Source: Streptomyces daqingensis (lineage in GTDB: Bacteria; Actinomycetota; Actinomycetes; Streptomycetales; Streptomycetaceae). From it: 64,000 nucleotides of DNA. Shown piece after piece: positions 51,667-60,754 of this stretch. How positions within the stretch are numbered: position 1 is the first letter of the stretch; the number at the start of each line of letters is the position of its first letter. The stretch is from assembly GCF_014645895.1 (NCBI RefSeq), contig NZ_BMMP01000018.1, positions 42,700 to 106,699 of the forward strand, given 5' to 3'. The notes beneath the pieces were generated by a model. The model saw only the letters and a program-made list of their open reading frames with translations, searched no databases and was not told the origin of the DNA. Both the position numbers and the translations under genes were made by a program.

Positions 51667-53745
51667 TCATGCGCCGCTCCCCGGGGGGTAGTAGGCGCCG
51701 CCGGCGCCCGGGCCCGCCTGGTGCGGGATCCGCGCCTGCTGGGCCTCCATCCGCTCCTGGGCCTCCGCCTCCGCTTCGGCTTCCTCTTCTTCCCGCGCGG
51801 CCTGCTCCGCCCGCTCGCTCACGACTGTGCGGACGGCTTCGAGCACGCCGCGGTAACCGGAGCAGCGGCAGAGGTTGCCGCAGATGGCCTTGCGGGTCTC
51901 CAGCTCGCTGGGGGCGTGGTTGCCCTCCAGGAGGTCGTGCACGGTCATCGCCAGCCCGGGGACGCAGAAGCCGCACTGGACGGCTCCGGACTCGGTCAAC
52001 GCCCGCTGGACGTCGGAGAGTACGCCGTCGACCGCGAGGCCCTCCACCGTCCGGATCTCGCTGCCCGCGGAGGTCGCAGCGGGCACGAGGCAGGAAGCCA
52101 CGAGGCGGCCGTCGACCTGTACGGAGCAGGCGCCGCACTCCCCTTGCGAGCAGCCGTCCTTGGCGCCGGCCAGGCCGAGGCGCTCGCGGAGCACGTACAG
52201 CAGGGATTCGCCGATCCACGCGTCGGTGACGGGCCGGTCGGCGCCGTTGACGTGCAACACGTAGGAGACGTGGGGGTGTTCGCCGCCGAGTTCGGGTGCC
52301 AGCTCGACGGATGGGGCCTCCGAGACCGTCCCGTCGGCGGGCGGGGCGCCGGACGCGGAGTCGGGGGCCGCCGTGCCGGCGGACGCCGCGTCAGGGGGTG
52401 CGGAGCCGTCGTCGTTCGCGGTGCCCGCGGTGCCGTCTGCGGCGGCGCCGCGTGAGGGGGACGCGCCGGACGGCGCCGCGCCGCCTGCCGCCGCTCCGGA
52501 CCGACTGCCGTTCGTCTCCGCCGAGTTGCTCTGCCCGGCTGCCTCTCCGGCCGGGCCGTTGCCGCTGCCGGGGCCGTCCTGGCCGGTGGGCGACCACTGG
52601 CCGCCCGCAGTGGCGCCGTTGCCGCCGCCGGACGAAGGAGTGAAGGGAAGTCCCGAACGCACCGTGCCCAGGCGGAGGTTGCCGCCCTCTGTTCCGTCGT
52701 CGGAGGCGCCTGCGCCGTTCCCCGTGGGAGCTCCGCTGCTTCCGGTACCGCTTCCGCTTCCGGGGCCGCCGTCACCTCCGCGGCCGGTGTGGCCTTCGGC
52801 GCCCGGCCCCTGCGGGGCGCCCGCAGCCGGCGCTCCGGCGCCGTCGTGGGGCGACGCCGCGTAGGCGTGCCCCTGCCCCTGGGGCGGCGGTGCGTCCGCG
52901 TCCGGCCCCGGGGTCTCCCCCTGCCCCCCGAAGGGCACCTGCCGGTGGGCGTGCGCCTCCGCGTACCGGGCCTCGCCGCCCGGGTCCTGCCGGTACCGCT
53001 GCTGCTGCTCCTGCCGGCGCTCGGCCTGCTCCTGAGCGAAGGACGTGCCCGGTCCTATCGGCTCCGCCTCGTCGCCCGTGCCGCCGCCCGAGCCGAGCGG
53101 ACGCCGCAGCGTACGCGCCTCGTGGGAGCCCGCGAGCGCCGCTGCCGCCCCCTGCCCCGTGGCCGCCGAGGACGCGCTCTCGCCGTCGTGCTGCTCCGCG
53201 GGAGCCGACGGGAAGGACGACTGCACCCGGTAGTTCTCCTCCTGCGGGTGTCCCTGCTCCCGGGCGTGCTCCTGCCCGTACTGCTGGCCGTACTCCTGGC
53301 CCTGCTGCCCGTACGGGGGGCCGCCCCGCCCGTCGCGCGGCCCGCCGGGCGGCTGCTGCCCGAAGGGCATAGCCCAGTTCCCGGTTGCCGCCGGATCGGT
53401 GGTGGGGCCGGGCACCGGCGGGGCGGGCTGCTGCCCCGCCGCCGAGGGGTCGAGGGGCGGCGGCGTGTAGCCCCCCTGCCCCGTTCCGGGTGCGGCCAGC
53501 GGGCCCCAGGCGTCGACGCCTGCTCCCGGCGGGGGAAGCGGGCCGCTCGGCAGCTGCACGAAGGCGGTGGCGTCCGCGTCGTACTCGCCGCCCCAGCCCT
53601 CCTGCGGGTACGACTGCGGCGCGCCCTCGCCGTACCCGTATCCGCCCCCGTACGTCTGGTCCTGCCGCTGCGCGTGGCCGGCGTCCTGGTTCGCGTTCGG
53701 GTGGGGACGGGCGTTGGGGTCGCCGTGCGGATTGCCGTTGCTCAT
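51667..53745 (-). CDS. Xanthine dehydrogenase-family 2Fe-2S subunit with giant disordered N-terminus
   Basis: A 692-residue protein of which only the last 200 residues are the expected iron-sulfur subunit. First cluster: Cys532, 537, 540, 552 (GAKDGCSQGECGACSV); second: Cys591, 594, 626, 628 (VQCGFCVPG, GNLCRCSGY). The first about 490 residues are Gly/Gln/Pro/Ala-rich, repetitive and without a recognisable fold (WGGEYDADATAFVQLPSGP is one of few ordered pieces). The Glu-rich tail is also long. The ATG overlaps the FAD-subunit stop (ATGA), so the extension is translated. Passes electrons from the Mo site to FAD. Confidence 0.9.
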   Translation of the reverse strand: MSNGNPHGDPNARPHPNANQDAGHAQRQDQTYGGGYGYGEGAPQSYPQEGWGGEYDADATAFVQLPSGPLPPPGAGVDAWGPLAAPGTGQGGYTPPPLDPSAAGQQPAPPVPGPTTDPAATGNWAMPFGQQPPGGPRDGRGGPPYGQQGQEYGQQYGQEHAREQGHPQEENYRVQSSFPSAPAEQHDGESASSAATGQGAAAALAGSHEARTLRRPLGSGGGTGDEAEPIGPGTSFAQEQAERRQEQQQRYRQDPGGEARYAEAHAHRQVPFGGQGETPGPDADAPPPQGQGHAYAASPHDGAGAPAAGAPQGPGAEGHTGRGGDGGPGSGSGTGSSGAPTGNGAGASDDGTEGGNLRLGTVRSGLPFTPSSGGGNGATAGGQWSPTGQDGPGSGNGPAGEAAGQSNSAETNGSRSGAAAGGAAPSGASPSRGAAADGTAGTANDDGSAPPDAASAGTAAPDSASGAPPADGTVSEAPSVELAPELGGEHPHVSYVLHVNGADRPVTDAWIGESLLYVLRERLGLAGAKDGCSQGECGACSVQVDGRLVASCLVPAATSAGSEIRTVEGLAVDGVLSDVQRALTESGAVQCGFCVPGLAMTVHDLLEGNHAPSELETRKAICGNLCRCSGYRGVLEAVRTVVSERAEQAAREEEEAEAEAEAQERMEAQQARIPHQAGPGAGGAYYPPGSGA

Positions 53746-54656
53746 GCGAGCGCCCTCCCGAGTCCTCGGCGGGCCAATGTGGCCACCGTACGCCGCAAAT
53801 GGAGTGCCGCGGGCGGAAGTACGGGAGCCTCACCGCCGTCCTCCGGCGGCGGAGGATCGGGAATGCACGCCATCGCGACATATTCCCCGAAAGCGTTCAG
53901 CGCTTCCGGGGCGAGCCCGCGCTCCCCGTCCCAGTCGATGAGCGAGGCGATCCAGCGCTCCGCCTCCAGCGGACGCAGCGGCATCGGCGCGACCGCGCCG
54001 ACCGCGCAGCGCACTCCGCGCCGCAACGGGTCCAGCACGACGGCGACGGAGGCCAGGGCCCTGCCGGGGCCGGTGCGTCCGGTCGCCTTGAGGAAGGTCT
54101 GAGGGGCGTGGAGGAGCGGGACGCGTACGTGTCCGACGATCTCGCTGGGTCGCAGCATCTCCACGTTCGCCAGCAGATGACTCACCGGGATCTCACGCCG
54201 CGACCCCTCGGGGCCTGCGACGACGAGCGTCGCCTCCAGCGCGGCGAGCACCGGCAGCGTGTCCCCCGTCGGGGCGGCGCTGACGATGTTGCCGCCGAGG
54301 GTGCCCGCGTTGCGGATCTGCGGAGGTCCGGCGGCGCGTGCGCTGGCGGCGAGGGCGGGGATGAGCGCGGAGAAGTCGGGCCGTCCCATGCGGGCGTGCG
54401 TCAGGCCGGCCCCGAGCAGGGCATGCCCGTCGAGGTACTGCCAGCCGCGGATCTCGCTGATGCGGCCGAGACCGACGAGCGCGGTGGGCCTCAGCTGGCC
54501 CGAGTTGACCCCCGCCATCAGATCCGTGCCGCCTGCGACGGGAACGGCCGCGGGCACCGTGGAGAGCGCCGACACGGCCTCGTCCAGAGTGGTCGGCAGC
54601 ATGACTGACGGCACAGCCTGTGGCGCATGTTGTTCATGCTGTGCGTGCGTGCTCAA
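53742..54656 (-). CDS. Xanthine dehydrogenase-family FAD-binding subunit
   Basis: A 304-residue FAD subunit, first gene of the three-gene unit. TTG 54656 (LSTHAQHEQHAP) has GAAGGGG at a good distance; GTG 54713 would add 19 residues. The FAD-binding motif is AAVPVAGGTDLMAGVNSG, followed by IRNAGTLGGNIVSAAPTGDTLPVLAAL, which is the diphosphate-binding signature. The C-terminal CO-dehydrogenase flavoprotein domain is complete. It takes electrons from the 2Fe-2S subunit to NAD+ or oxygen. Confidence 0.88.
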   Translation of the reverse strand: MSTHAQHEQHAPQAVPSVMLPTTLDEAVSALSTVPAAVPVAGGTDLMAGVNSGQLRPTALVGLGRISEIRGWQYLDGHALLGAGLTHARMGRPDFSALIPALAASARAAGPPQIRNAGTLGGNIVSAAPTGDTLPVLAALEATLVVAGPEGSRREIPVSHLLANVEMLRPSEIVGHVRVPLLHAPQTFLKATGRTGPGRALASVAVVLDPLRRGVRCAVGAVAPMPLRPLEAERWIASLIDWDGERGLAPEALNAFGEYVAMACIPDPPPPEDGGEAPVLPPAALHLRRTVATLARRGLGRALA

Positions 54657-55026
54657 CCCAGCCGCCCCTTCCCCGGTCCGTCCGGCCGCCGTGCCCGTAC
54701 GGTACGTGCTCACAGCCCGGACGAGGCAACTCTGGCACATCTCGGCGGACAGTCGGACCGGGGGCCCGGTAAGGGCTGGTCCGGGTGGTTCCGTCTGTCG
54801 TCGTCATCCTCGTCCCATGTCCGGTGAGTTGGCACCTAATCCCCTGCTCACACGATCAAGTGGGGATTTGCCACTCCGGGGGCCTGTTGCGGGGATCCGG
54901 GCACCTGTACGGACTTTCGTGCTAGGGACCAACGCCGCGAAACGACGGCACCGGCACACAAGTTGTGCACGTTCCGCAACCAGGTGAGCACTTTCGGTTA
55001 CAGACGGTGGTTCCTGGTCACCGGGG
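54657..55026. other. Promoter region of the xdh-type operon
   Basis: 370 bases without a gene. An inverted repeat AATCCCC/GGGGATT with a 17-base centre lies at 54838-54868 and could be an operator or hairpin for the downstream xdh unit or the end of the hexosaminidase gene. Confidence 0.4.
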
Positions 55027-56745
55027 TCACGTCGACGGCGGTGCGCCCTCGGCCGGCCGCCCCTGGACGCCGGGGCGGCGCTGCCACGGATGCGGGCCTC
55101 CCGGCGGCCGGTAGTCGACTCCCATCGCGTCGAGACGCGCGTAGTGGGCCTGCTCCATGCGGCGCTCGAAGTCCGCGAAGTCCCGCTCCGGCGGGGGCGG
55201 GAGGCGGGACCACGCCACTTCTGCGAACGCGGCCAGGCGCGGGAACGTCTGGTAGTCGACGCGCTGCTGGTTCTCGGCGCACTCTGTCCACATGTTGGCC
55301 TGCGCGCCCAGGACGTGGTGCTCGTACCGGGTTCCCGCCAGCTCCGGCGGCACCGGCTCGAACCGGTAGACGTCCTCCAGGGTCCGCACGTACCCGAGCG
55401 GCACCGGCTCGTCCGCGCCCGCGTCCTGGCGGTGGTCCAGGTACACGTGCTGCTCGGGGCACATCACCACGTCGTGCCCGGCGCGGGCCGCCGCGACGCC
55501 GCCGGAGCGGCCGCGCCAGGAGGAGACGGCGGCGCCTTCCGGCAGGCCGCCGGCAAGGATCTCGTCCCAGCCGACGAGGCGGCGTCCGCGGGCGGCGAGC
55601 CAGCCGGCGAAGTGCCGGGCGAACCACGACTGCAGCGCCTCCTCAGGCGTCACGCGGACGGCATCGTGCCCGTGGCCCGGGGCCGGCCCGTCCGCCGGCA
55701 GCCCCGCCTCGCGGATGCGTGCCTGCGCGGCGGGAGAGGCGCGCCACTGGTCCTTGGGGCACTCGTCGCCGCCGAGATGCACGAAGCGGGACGGGAAGAT
55801 CTCCAGGACCTCCTCCAGCACGCCCTCGTAGAAGCGCAGCACCGCCTCGGTGGGTGCCAGGACGTTCGGGCTCACGCCCCATTCCGTCCACACCCGCAGC
55901 GACTTAGTGTCGACGACGTCGGTGTTGCCCAGCTCCGGATATGCGGCGACGGCGGCCTGGGAGTGGCCCGGGACGTCGATCTCGGGGACGACGGTGATGT
56001 GGCGCTCGGCGGCGTACGCGACGATCTCCCGGAGGTCGTCCTGCGTGTAACGGCCGCCGTGTGCACGCTCGTCCCACATCGGCGTCCCGCCGCGGTCGCG
56101 GCCCCCGTGGCCGACGCGGGTACGGGCGCGGGTCGCGCCGACGCCGGTCAGGCGCGGGCTGCGCTCGATCTCGATGCGCCAGCCCTGGTCGTCGGTGAGG
56201 TGCAGGTGCAGCACGTTGAGCTTGTGCGCGGCGAGCAGGTCGAGGATGCGCAGCACGCCGTCCTTGGGCATGAAGTGGCGGGCCACGTCCAGCAGGTACC
56301 CCCGCCACGCGAAGCGGGGCGCGTCCTCCACGCGGAGCGCCGGGATGCTCCAACTCCCCTCCGGGGGCGCGATTCTGGCACGGCGGAACGCGGCGGGGCC
56401 GAGGAGTTGCCGCAGGGTCTGCGCGCCGTGGAAGACGCCCGCCGGGGAGCCGCCCGTGACGGTGACGCGCCGGGCCTCCGACTCCAGCACGTACCCCTCC
56501 GGGCCGAGCCGCTCCCCGAGCGGACCGTCCGTGCGGAGGACGATCGCCCCGCCGTCCGGGGCCGGCCGGCCCGCTGCCGGCGGCAGCTGCACTCCCGCGG
56601 CCGCCCCGAGCGTGGCCCGCAGCCAGCGCGCGGTGTCCTCGGCGCCGGGTGCGGCGTCGAGCGCGGTGCCGTGGCCGAGCACGAACGGCGGGCCGGCCGC
56701 CGGTACGAACTCGCGCGGCGCGGGGACGAGACCGGTCGGGGTCAC
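55027..56745 (-). CDS. GH20 beta-N-acetylhexosaminidase
   Basis: A 572-residue glycoside hydrolase family 20 enzyme that releases terminal GlcNAc from chitobiose and related sugars by substrate-assisted catalysis. The catalytic pair is Asp327-Glu328 in RFVHLGGDECPKDQW. Other conserved pieces are LLDVARHFMPKDGVLRILDLLA, HLTDDQGWRIEI, VVPEIDVPGHSQA and HVLGAQANMWTE. No signal peptide is visible, so it likely acts on sugars taken up by the adjacent ABC transporter. GTG 56745 has GAAGGGAG at a good distance. It is last of a four-gene minus-strand unit. Confidence 0.95.
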   Translation of the reverse strand: MTPTGLVPAPREFVPAAGPPFVLGHGTALDAAPGAEDTARWLRATLGAAAGVQLPPAAGRPAPDGGAIVLRTDGPLGERLGPEGYVLESEARRVTVTGGSPAGVFHGAQTLRQLLGPAAFRRARIAPPEGSWSIPALRVEDAPRFAWRGYLLDVARHFMPKDGVLRILDLLAAHKLNVLHLHLTDDQGWRIEIERSPRLTGVGATRARTRVGHGGRDRGGTPMWDERAHGGRYTQDDLREIVAYAAERHITVVPEIDVPGHSQAAVAAYPELGNTDVVDTKSLRVWTEWGVSPNVLAPTEAVLRFYEGVLEEVLEIFPSRFVHLGGDECPKDQWRASPAAQARIREAGLPADGPAPGHGHDAVRVTPEEALQSWFARHFAGWLAARGRRLVGWDEILAGGLPEGAAVSSWRGRSGGVAAARAGHDVVMCPEQHVYLDHRQDAGADEPVPLGYVRTLEDVYRFEPVPPELAGTRYEHHVLGAQANMWTECAENQQRVDYQTFPRLAAFAEVAWSRLPPPPERDFADFERRMEQAHYARLDAMGVDYRPPGGPHPWQRRPGVQGRPAEGAPPST

Positions 56746-56821
56746 GCCGGACTCCCTTCTGGGTATGGCAGCTTCGGGACGGGATGTGCCGGTGCGACGG
56801 TCGTTCGCGCTCTGCAGGCGC

Positions 56822-57754
56822 TCAGTCCTTGACCGCCCCTCCCAGCCCGGAGACCAGCCGCCTGTGCACGAGGACGAAGAAGACCAGCACTGGCAGCGTC
56901 ATCACCGTGGACGCGGCCATCACCCCGCCCCAGTCGGGTGTCTCGGTGTCGAAGAAGACCAGCAGGGCCATGGGCAGGGTCGAGTTCTCGGTCGCGGAGA
57001 TGATGAAGGACTTGGCGAAGAGGAAGTCGTTCCACGTCGAGATGAAGGAGAAGACGCTCGTCGCCACGAGCCCCGGGAAGACCAGCGGAAACAGGATCTG
57101 CCAGAGAAAGCGCGCCCGGCTCGCCCCGTCGACCGTGGCCTGCTCCTCCAGCGCCTCCGGGACGGCCTTCACGAAACCCCGCAGCATCCACACCGCGAAC
57201 GGCAGCGAGAACGCCAGGTGCGGAAGTACCAGCGAGAGCAGCGAGTTGAGGACTCCGGCGTCGCGCATCAGGAAGAACATCGGAATCGTCAGCGCCTCGA
57301 CGGGCACCATCTGCGCCACCAGGAAGAGCACGAGCAGCGTCGTACGGAAACGGAACCGGAAACGCGCGACCGCCGTCGCGGCGAGGAATGCGATCAGCGC
57401 CGAGGCCACGACGACCGTGACCGCGACGAGCACGCTGTTGACGAAGTACCGCCCGAATTCCTGCTGTTCGAAGACGCGGCGGAACGCGTCCCAGGAAGGG
57501 TTCAGCGTCCACGGCACGGGGCGGCCGGAACGGATCTCACCGGCGGGCCTGAACGCGGAAAGCACCATCCAGTACAGCGGAAAGGCGACGGCGAGAGCTA
57601 CGAGAACCGCGGTGGTCTCCGCCGCGAGCCGCCACGGCCTCTTCGGTGCCCGACGCCGGCCGGCGCGGCGGCCGTTCGGCGCTTTCTCCGAACCGGAAGC
57701 GTGGGTGCCCCGCTGCCGTACGGCTGCGGCGCGTTCCGGACGCAGCTCCGTCAC
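56822..57754 (-). CDS. Sugar ABC transporter permease (MalG/DasC type)
   Basis: A 310-residue permease with six helices. GTG 57754 overlaps the stop of the previous permease (GTGA). The EAA loop is LEEQATVDGASRARFLWQILFPLVFPGLV, and the end has STWNDFLFAKSFI, both typical of CUT1-family inner-membrane proteins for oligosaccharides. A charged lead of about 40 residues is extra. With 57751-58698 it forms the channel. An ATPase is not encoded here; in Streptomyces the shared MsiK ATPase usually serves such systems. Confidence 0.92.
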   Translation of the reverse strand: MTELRPERAAAVRQRGTHASGSEKAPNGRRAGRRRAPKRPWRLAAETTAVLVALAVAFPLYWMVLSAFRPAGEIRSGRPVPWTLNPSWDAFRRVFEQQEFGRYFVNSVLVAVTVVVASALIAFLAATAVARFRFRFRTTLLVLFLVAQMVPVEALTIPMFFLMRDAGVLNSLLSLVLPHLAFSLPFAVWMLRGFVKAVPEALEEQATVDGASRARFLWQILFPLVFPGLVATSVFSFISTWNDFLFAKSFIISATENSTLPMALLVFFDTETPDWGGVMAASTVMTLPVLVFFVLVHRRLVSGLGGAVKD

Positions 57755-58698
57755 AGCACCTCGCCTTTCCTCCGCAGCAGCCGCAGATATACAAGCGTGA
57801 CGCCGAGCAGGATCAGCAGCATCACCACGCCGATGGCAGCGCCGAGTCCGTACTGCGAGGACGCGAACGCCTTCTGGTACGCGTAGACGTTCAGCACCAG
57901 GTTCTGTCCCGCGATGCCTCCGCCGTCCGTCATCACGTAGATCTGCGTGAAGACTTTGAAGTCCCAGATGACCGACTGGATGGTGACCACGAGCAGGATC
58001 GGCCGGAGCATCGGCGTCAGCACGCTGCGCCAGGTGCGCCACTGGGACGCCCCGTCGAGCGCGGCGGCTTCCAGCACCTCGGCGGGTACGGCTCTGATGC
58101 CCGCGTAGACCGTCACCATGACGAGGGGGAAGGAGCACCACACCACTTCGAGCAGCACGAGCGTGAAAGCGCTCATGCGCCCGTACGTCCAGGAGAAGTC
58201 GCCGAGCCCCAGCACCCTGTTGACGGGCCCGGAATCCGGGTCGAAGAGGAAGACCCAGACCGTCGAGCCGGTGACGGCGGGAGTGGCCCATGCGCCCAGG
58301 GCGGAAAGCATGAGCGCGAGGCGGGGCACGGCTCGCACGCGCGTGAGCAGAACCGCGAGCGCACAGCCGACGGTGAGGGTTCCCAGCACGCACGCGGCGG
58401 CGAACAGGACGGTCGCCGACAGGACTTCCCAGAACTGCCTGTCGGAGAAGAGCCCAGCGTAATTGCCCAGCCCCTGGAAAGTGACCGGTTCGCCGCCGCT
58501 GACCTGTGCCTGGGTGTATTGCAGCAAGGAGATGAGCCCCAGCTGGTACACGGGGTACACCAGCAGTCCTGCCAGCACGGTCAGCGCGGGAGCCAGATAC
58601 AGCCAGGGAGTCCAACTCCCTTGCCGCACAGGTGAATTCACCCGCCGTCGGGCCGGCTCCGCGGGGGCGGGCCGGGGGGCGGAAAGCGGCAGGCTCAC
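57751..58698 (-). CDS. Sugar ABC transporter permease (MalF/DasB type)
   Basis: A 315-residue permease. GTG 58698 overlaps the binding-protein stop (GTGA). Six helices are visible. The EAA loop is LEAAALDGASQWRTWRSVLTPMLRPILLV, followed by FKVFTQIYVMTDGGGI, the most conserved part of the CUT1 family. Its partner is the permease downstream. Likely substrate chitobiose or GlcNAc, judged from the hexosaminidase gene and the dre-like site. Confidence 0.92.
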   Translation of the reverse strand: MSLPLSAPRPAPAEPARRRVNSPVRQGSWTPWLYLAPALTVLAGLLVYPVYQLGLISLLQYTQAQVSGGEPVTFQGLGNYAGLFSDRQFWEVLSATVLFAAACVLGTLTVGCALAVLLTRVRAVPRLALMLSALGAWATPAVTGSTVWVFLFDPDSGPVNRVLGLGDFSWTYGRMSAFTLVLLEVVWCSFPLVMVTVYAGIRAVPAEVLEAAALDGASQWRTWRSVLTPMLRPILLVVTIQSVIWDFKVFTQIYVMTDGGGIAGQNLVLNVYAYQKAFASSQYGLGAAIGVVMLLILLGVTLVYLRLLRRKGEVL

Positions 58699-59993
58699 TC
58701 GGCGAACGCCTCGTCCATCTTCTCCGCCGCTTCGCGGGCCGCCGCGCCCACTCCGCGCTTTCCTCCGGCGATCTGCTGGAACATCGACGGAAGGACGAGG
58801 CCCGCGTCGATCTCCGCCCAGCCGGGCGTCGCGGGCACGAACTCGGTGCCCGCGTCGAGCGTCTTCACGAACGGCTCGACGAACGGCTCGTCCTTCGCGG
58901 CCTGCCGGCGTACGTCGGTGAATGTGGGGAGGAATCCCATGGCGTCGAAGAGCTGCTTCTGGGTCTCCTTGCCCGCCAGTTCCCGCATCAGCCGGACCGC
59001 CAGAGTGCGGTGCGAACTGCTTTTCAGGACACCGATGTTGTTGCCTCCCGCGAAGGCCGGTGCGATGCTGCCGCGCTCGGCCCCGGGCAGCGGTACGACG
59101 TCGTAGTCGCCCTCGGCCTCCCCGGCGTCCACGGCCTTGCGGTTGAAGTCGCCTGCGACGGCCATTCCGGCCCTTCCGGCGGCGAAGGCCTCGACGGTGT
59201 CGTTGCCTCCCATCGCGGCGCACTTCGCCGCGGGGCAGTTGCCGTCCCCGAAGAGCCGCGTGTAGGCCGCGATCCCCTTCTTCGCGCGGGCGCTGTCGAT
59301 CGTCGCGCGGTACCGGCCGCCGCCCCGCTCGGCCAGCTTCCCGCCGTGTGCCCAGATGAACGGCATCGCGCCGTAGGTGTAGGCGCCGCCGACGGCGAGC
59401 CCGTACATGTCCGGGTTCTCCGCCCGTATTCTCCGCGCCGCGGCAGCGACTTCGCCGAGGGTCCGCGGGACTTCCAGTCCGAGGTCGTCGAAGACGTCCG
59501 TGCGGTAGTACAGCGCCCGCACGCCGACGAAGAGCGGCGCCCCGTAGACCTTGCCGTCGACGGTCACCGACTCCTTCGCGGTGGGGTCCGTGTCGCGGGC
59601 CTGCCGCCACTCCCCGAACTCGCCGCTCACGTCGGCGAGTCCGCCGTTCTCGACGTAGCCGGCCGTGTCCGTGTTGCCGTACTCGATCAGGTCGGGCGCC
59701 GAAGCGGGGTCGTTGAAGGCGCCCTTGATCTTCTCCGCACGGCTGTCGACGGGGATGTACCGCACGTCCACCCGCACCCCGTCGTGGCGCTTCTCGAATC
59801 TCCGCGCCACGCCGTCGACGACGCGTTCCTTGGGCTTGTTGCCGACCTCACGGAACAGCCACACCCGCAGGGTGCCGCTCTTCTCGTCCTTCTGCGTCCC
59901 GCCACCGGACGCGGACGGCGCACAGCCCCCCAGCAGCGTCCCTGCCATGGCGATTGCCGCCAACGAGGCGGCTGTCCGTACGGCCAACTTCAC
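58695..59993 (-). CDS. Sugar ABC transporter substrate-binding lipoprotein (DasA-like)
   Basis: A 432-residue lipoprotein. GTG 59993 gives a clean signal with lipobox LGGC and lipidated Cys24. It is a CUT1-type solute-binding protein (SGTLRVWLFREV, FNDPASAPDLIEYGNTDTAGY, PLFVGVRALYYRTDVFDDL, FAGGNNIGVLKSS). An upstream in-frame extension would spoil the signal peptide and is rejected. First gene of the transport-hexosaminidase unit. A dre-like element and a second palindrome lie in front of it, so DasR and perhaps a second regulator probably control it. Confidence 0.92.
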   Translation of the reverse strand: MKLAVRTAASLAAIAMAGTLLGGCAPSASGGGTQKDEKSGTLRVWLFREVGNKPKERVVDGVARRFEKRHDGVRVDVRYIPVDSRAEKIKGAFNDPASAPDLIEYGNTDTAGYVENGGLADVSGEFGEWRQARDTDPTAKESVTVDGKVYGAPLFVGVRALYYRTDVFDDLGLEVPRTLGEVAAAARRIRAENPDMYGLAVGGAYTYGAMPFIWAHGGKLAERGGGRYRATIDSARAKKGIAAYTRLFGDGNCPAAKCAAMGGNDTVEAFAAGRAGMAVAGDFNRKAVDAGEAEGDYDVVPLPGAERGSIAPAFAGGNNIGVLKSSSHRTLAVRLMRELAGKETQKQLFDAMGFLPTFTDVRRQAAKDEPFVEPFVKTLDAGTEFVPATPGWAEIDAGLVLPSMFQQIAGGKRGVGAAAREAAEKMDEAFAE

Positions 59994-60021
59994 GGCGAGT
60001 CCCCCAACCCTCTTCAGGTGT

Positions 60022-60036
60022 TGCAGAATTCGCAAC
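60022..60036. promoter_or_regulatory. Palindrome TTGCAGAATTCGCAA before the binding-protein gene
   Basis: An imperfect 15-bp palindrome 29-43 bases upstream of GTG 59993, within the expected leader or promoter. LacI- or GntR-type operators in Streptomyces often share the TTGC/GCAA arms. Candidate second operator beside the dre-like site. Confidence 0.45.
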
Positions 60037-60093
60037 GCAAGTTTCGCGTCGCACAACTCCGCAGGAGGGTACGAGCCGCCGCCGGACCGGGCA

Positions 60094-60109
60094 ATAGGTC
60101 TCGACCAAT
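60094..60109. promoter_or_regulatory. DasR dre-like operator
   Basis: ATAGGTCTCGACCAAT matches the known dre consensus ACTGGTCTAGACCAGT at 12 of 16 positions, including GGTCT and GACCA of the core. It lies 100 bases upstream of the first gene of a chitobiose/GlcNAc-type operon. DasR is the GlcNAc-responsive GntR-family repressor in Streptomyces, so the match fits the pathway. Confidence 0.7.
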
Positions 60110-60437
60110 TGACTGCCGCCTACTGGTCCGCGCCACCCGGCACACGACTGCGGCGCACGCCCCGGCGCACGAGAAAGCGCGCCCCGCCCGCCCCCGTGCA
60201 GGGAGCGGGCGAAGCGCGCTGTGAGCCTTGCGCACCGGCGCCTGGAACCGGAGCGGTCACCAGGCCGCACGAGCGGGGCCGACCGAGAGTCTCCGGCCGG
60301 GTGGACGGGGGAACTCCCGCGCGCCCGGCGAGCACCCGGAGGGCGGGCCCTGCCCGGGGCCCGGACCTGCGACGGGCCGGGAAGCCCGGGGAAGGGCGAC
60401 TACGGACCAGCGGGGCAGAAGAGCGGCCGCCCGGCGG
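60110..60437. other. Gap before the DUF3039 gene
   Basis: About 330 high-G+C bases beyond the dre-like site up to the DUF3039 stop. No gene or strong hairpin can be supported. Confidence 0.35.
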
Positions 60438-60743
60438 TCACTTGCCGTCGCCCTTGCCGCCCTTTCCGTCCTTGCCGCCGCCCTTGCCGCCGTCGGCGCC
60501 CATGGTCTCGTAGATCTCCTTGCACATGGGGCAGACCGGGTACTTCTTCGGGTCGCGGCCCGGCACCCAGACCTTCCCGCACAGCGCGACGACAGGCGTG
60601 CCGTCCATCGCGCTCGCCATGATCTTGTCCTTCTGGACGTAATGGGCGAACCGTTCGTGATCGCCGTCTCCGTGCGACGTCTGCGGGGTCGGCTCGACGA
60701 GCGTGCCGGTGCCCGTACCGCGCTCAGGCTCAAGAGTGCTCAT
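60438..60743 (-). CDS. DUF3039 zinc-binding-like protein
   Basis: A 101-residue protein of the actinobacterial DUF3039 family. Cys55, Cys71 and Cys74 with His34 form a likely zinc site (ALCGKVW, YPVCPMCKEIYE). The Lys/Gly-rich tail is disordered. ATG 60743 lies 11 bases from the stop of yqgE on the same strand, so the two are probably cotranscribed. Function unknown. Confidence 0.88.
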   Translation of the reverse strand: MSTLEPERGTGTGTLVEPTPQTSHGDGDHERFAHYVQKDKIMASAMDGTPVVALCGKVWVPGRDPKKYPVCPMCKEIYETMGADGGKGGGKDGKGGKGDGK

Positions 60744-60754
60744 GCGCACCAAGC

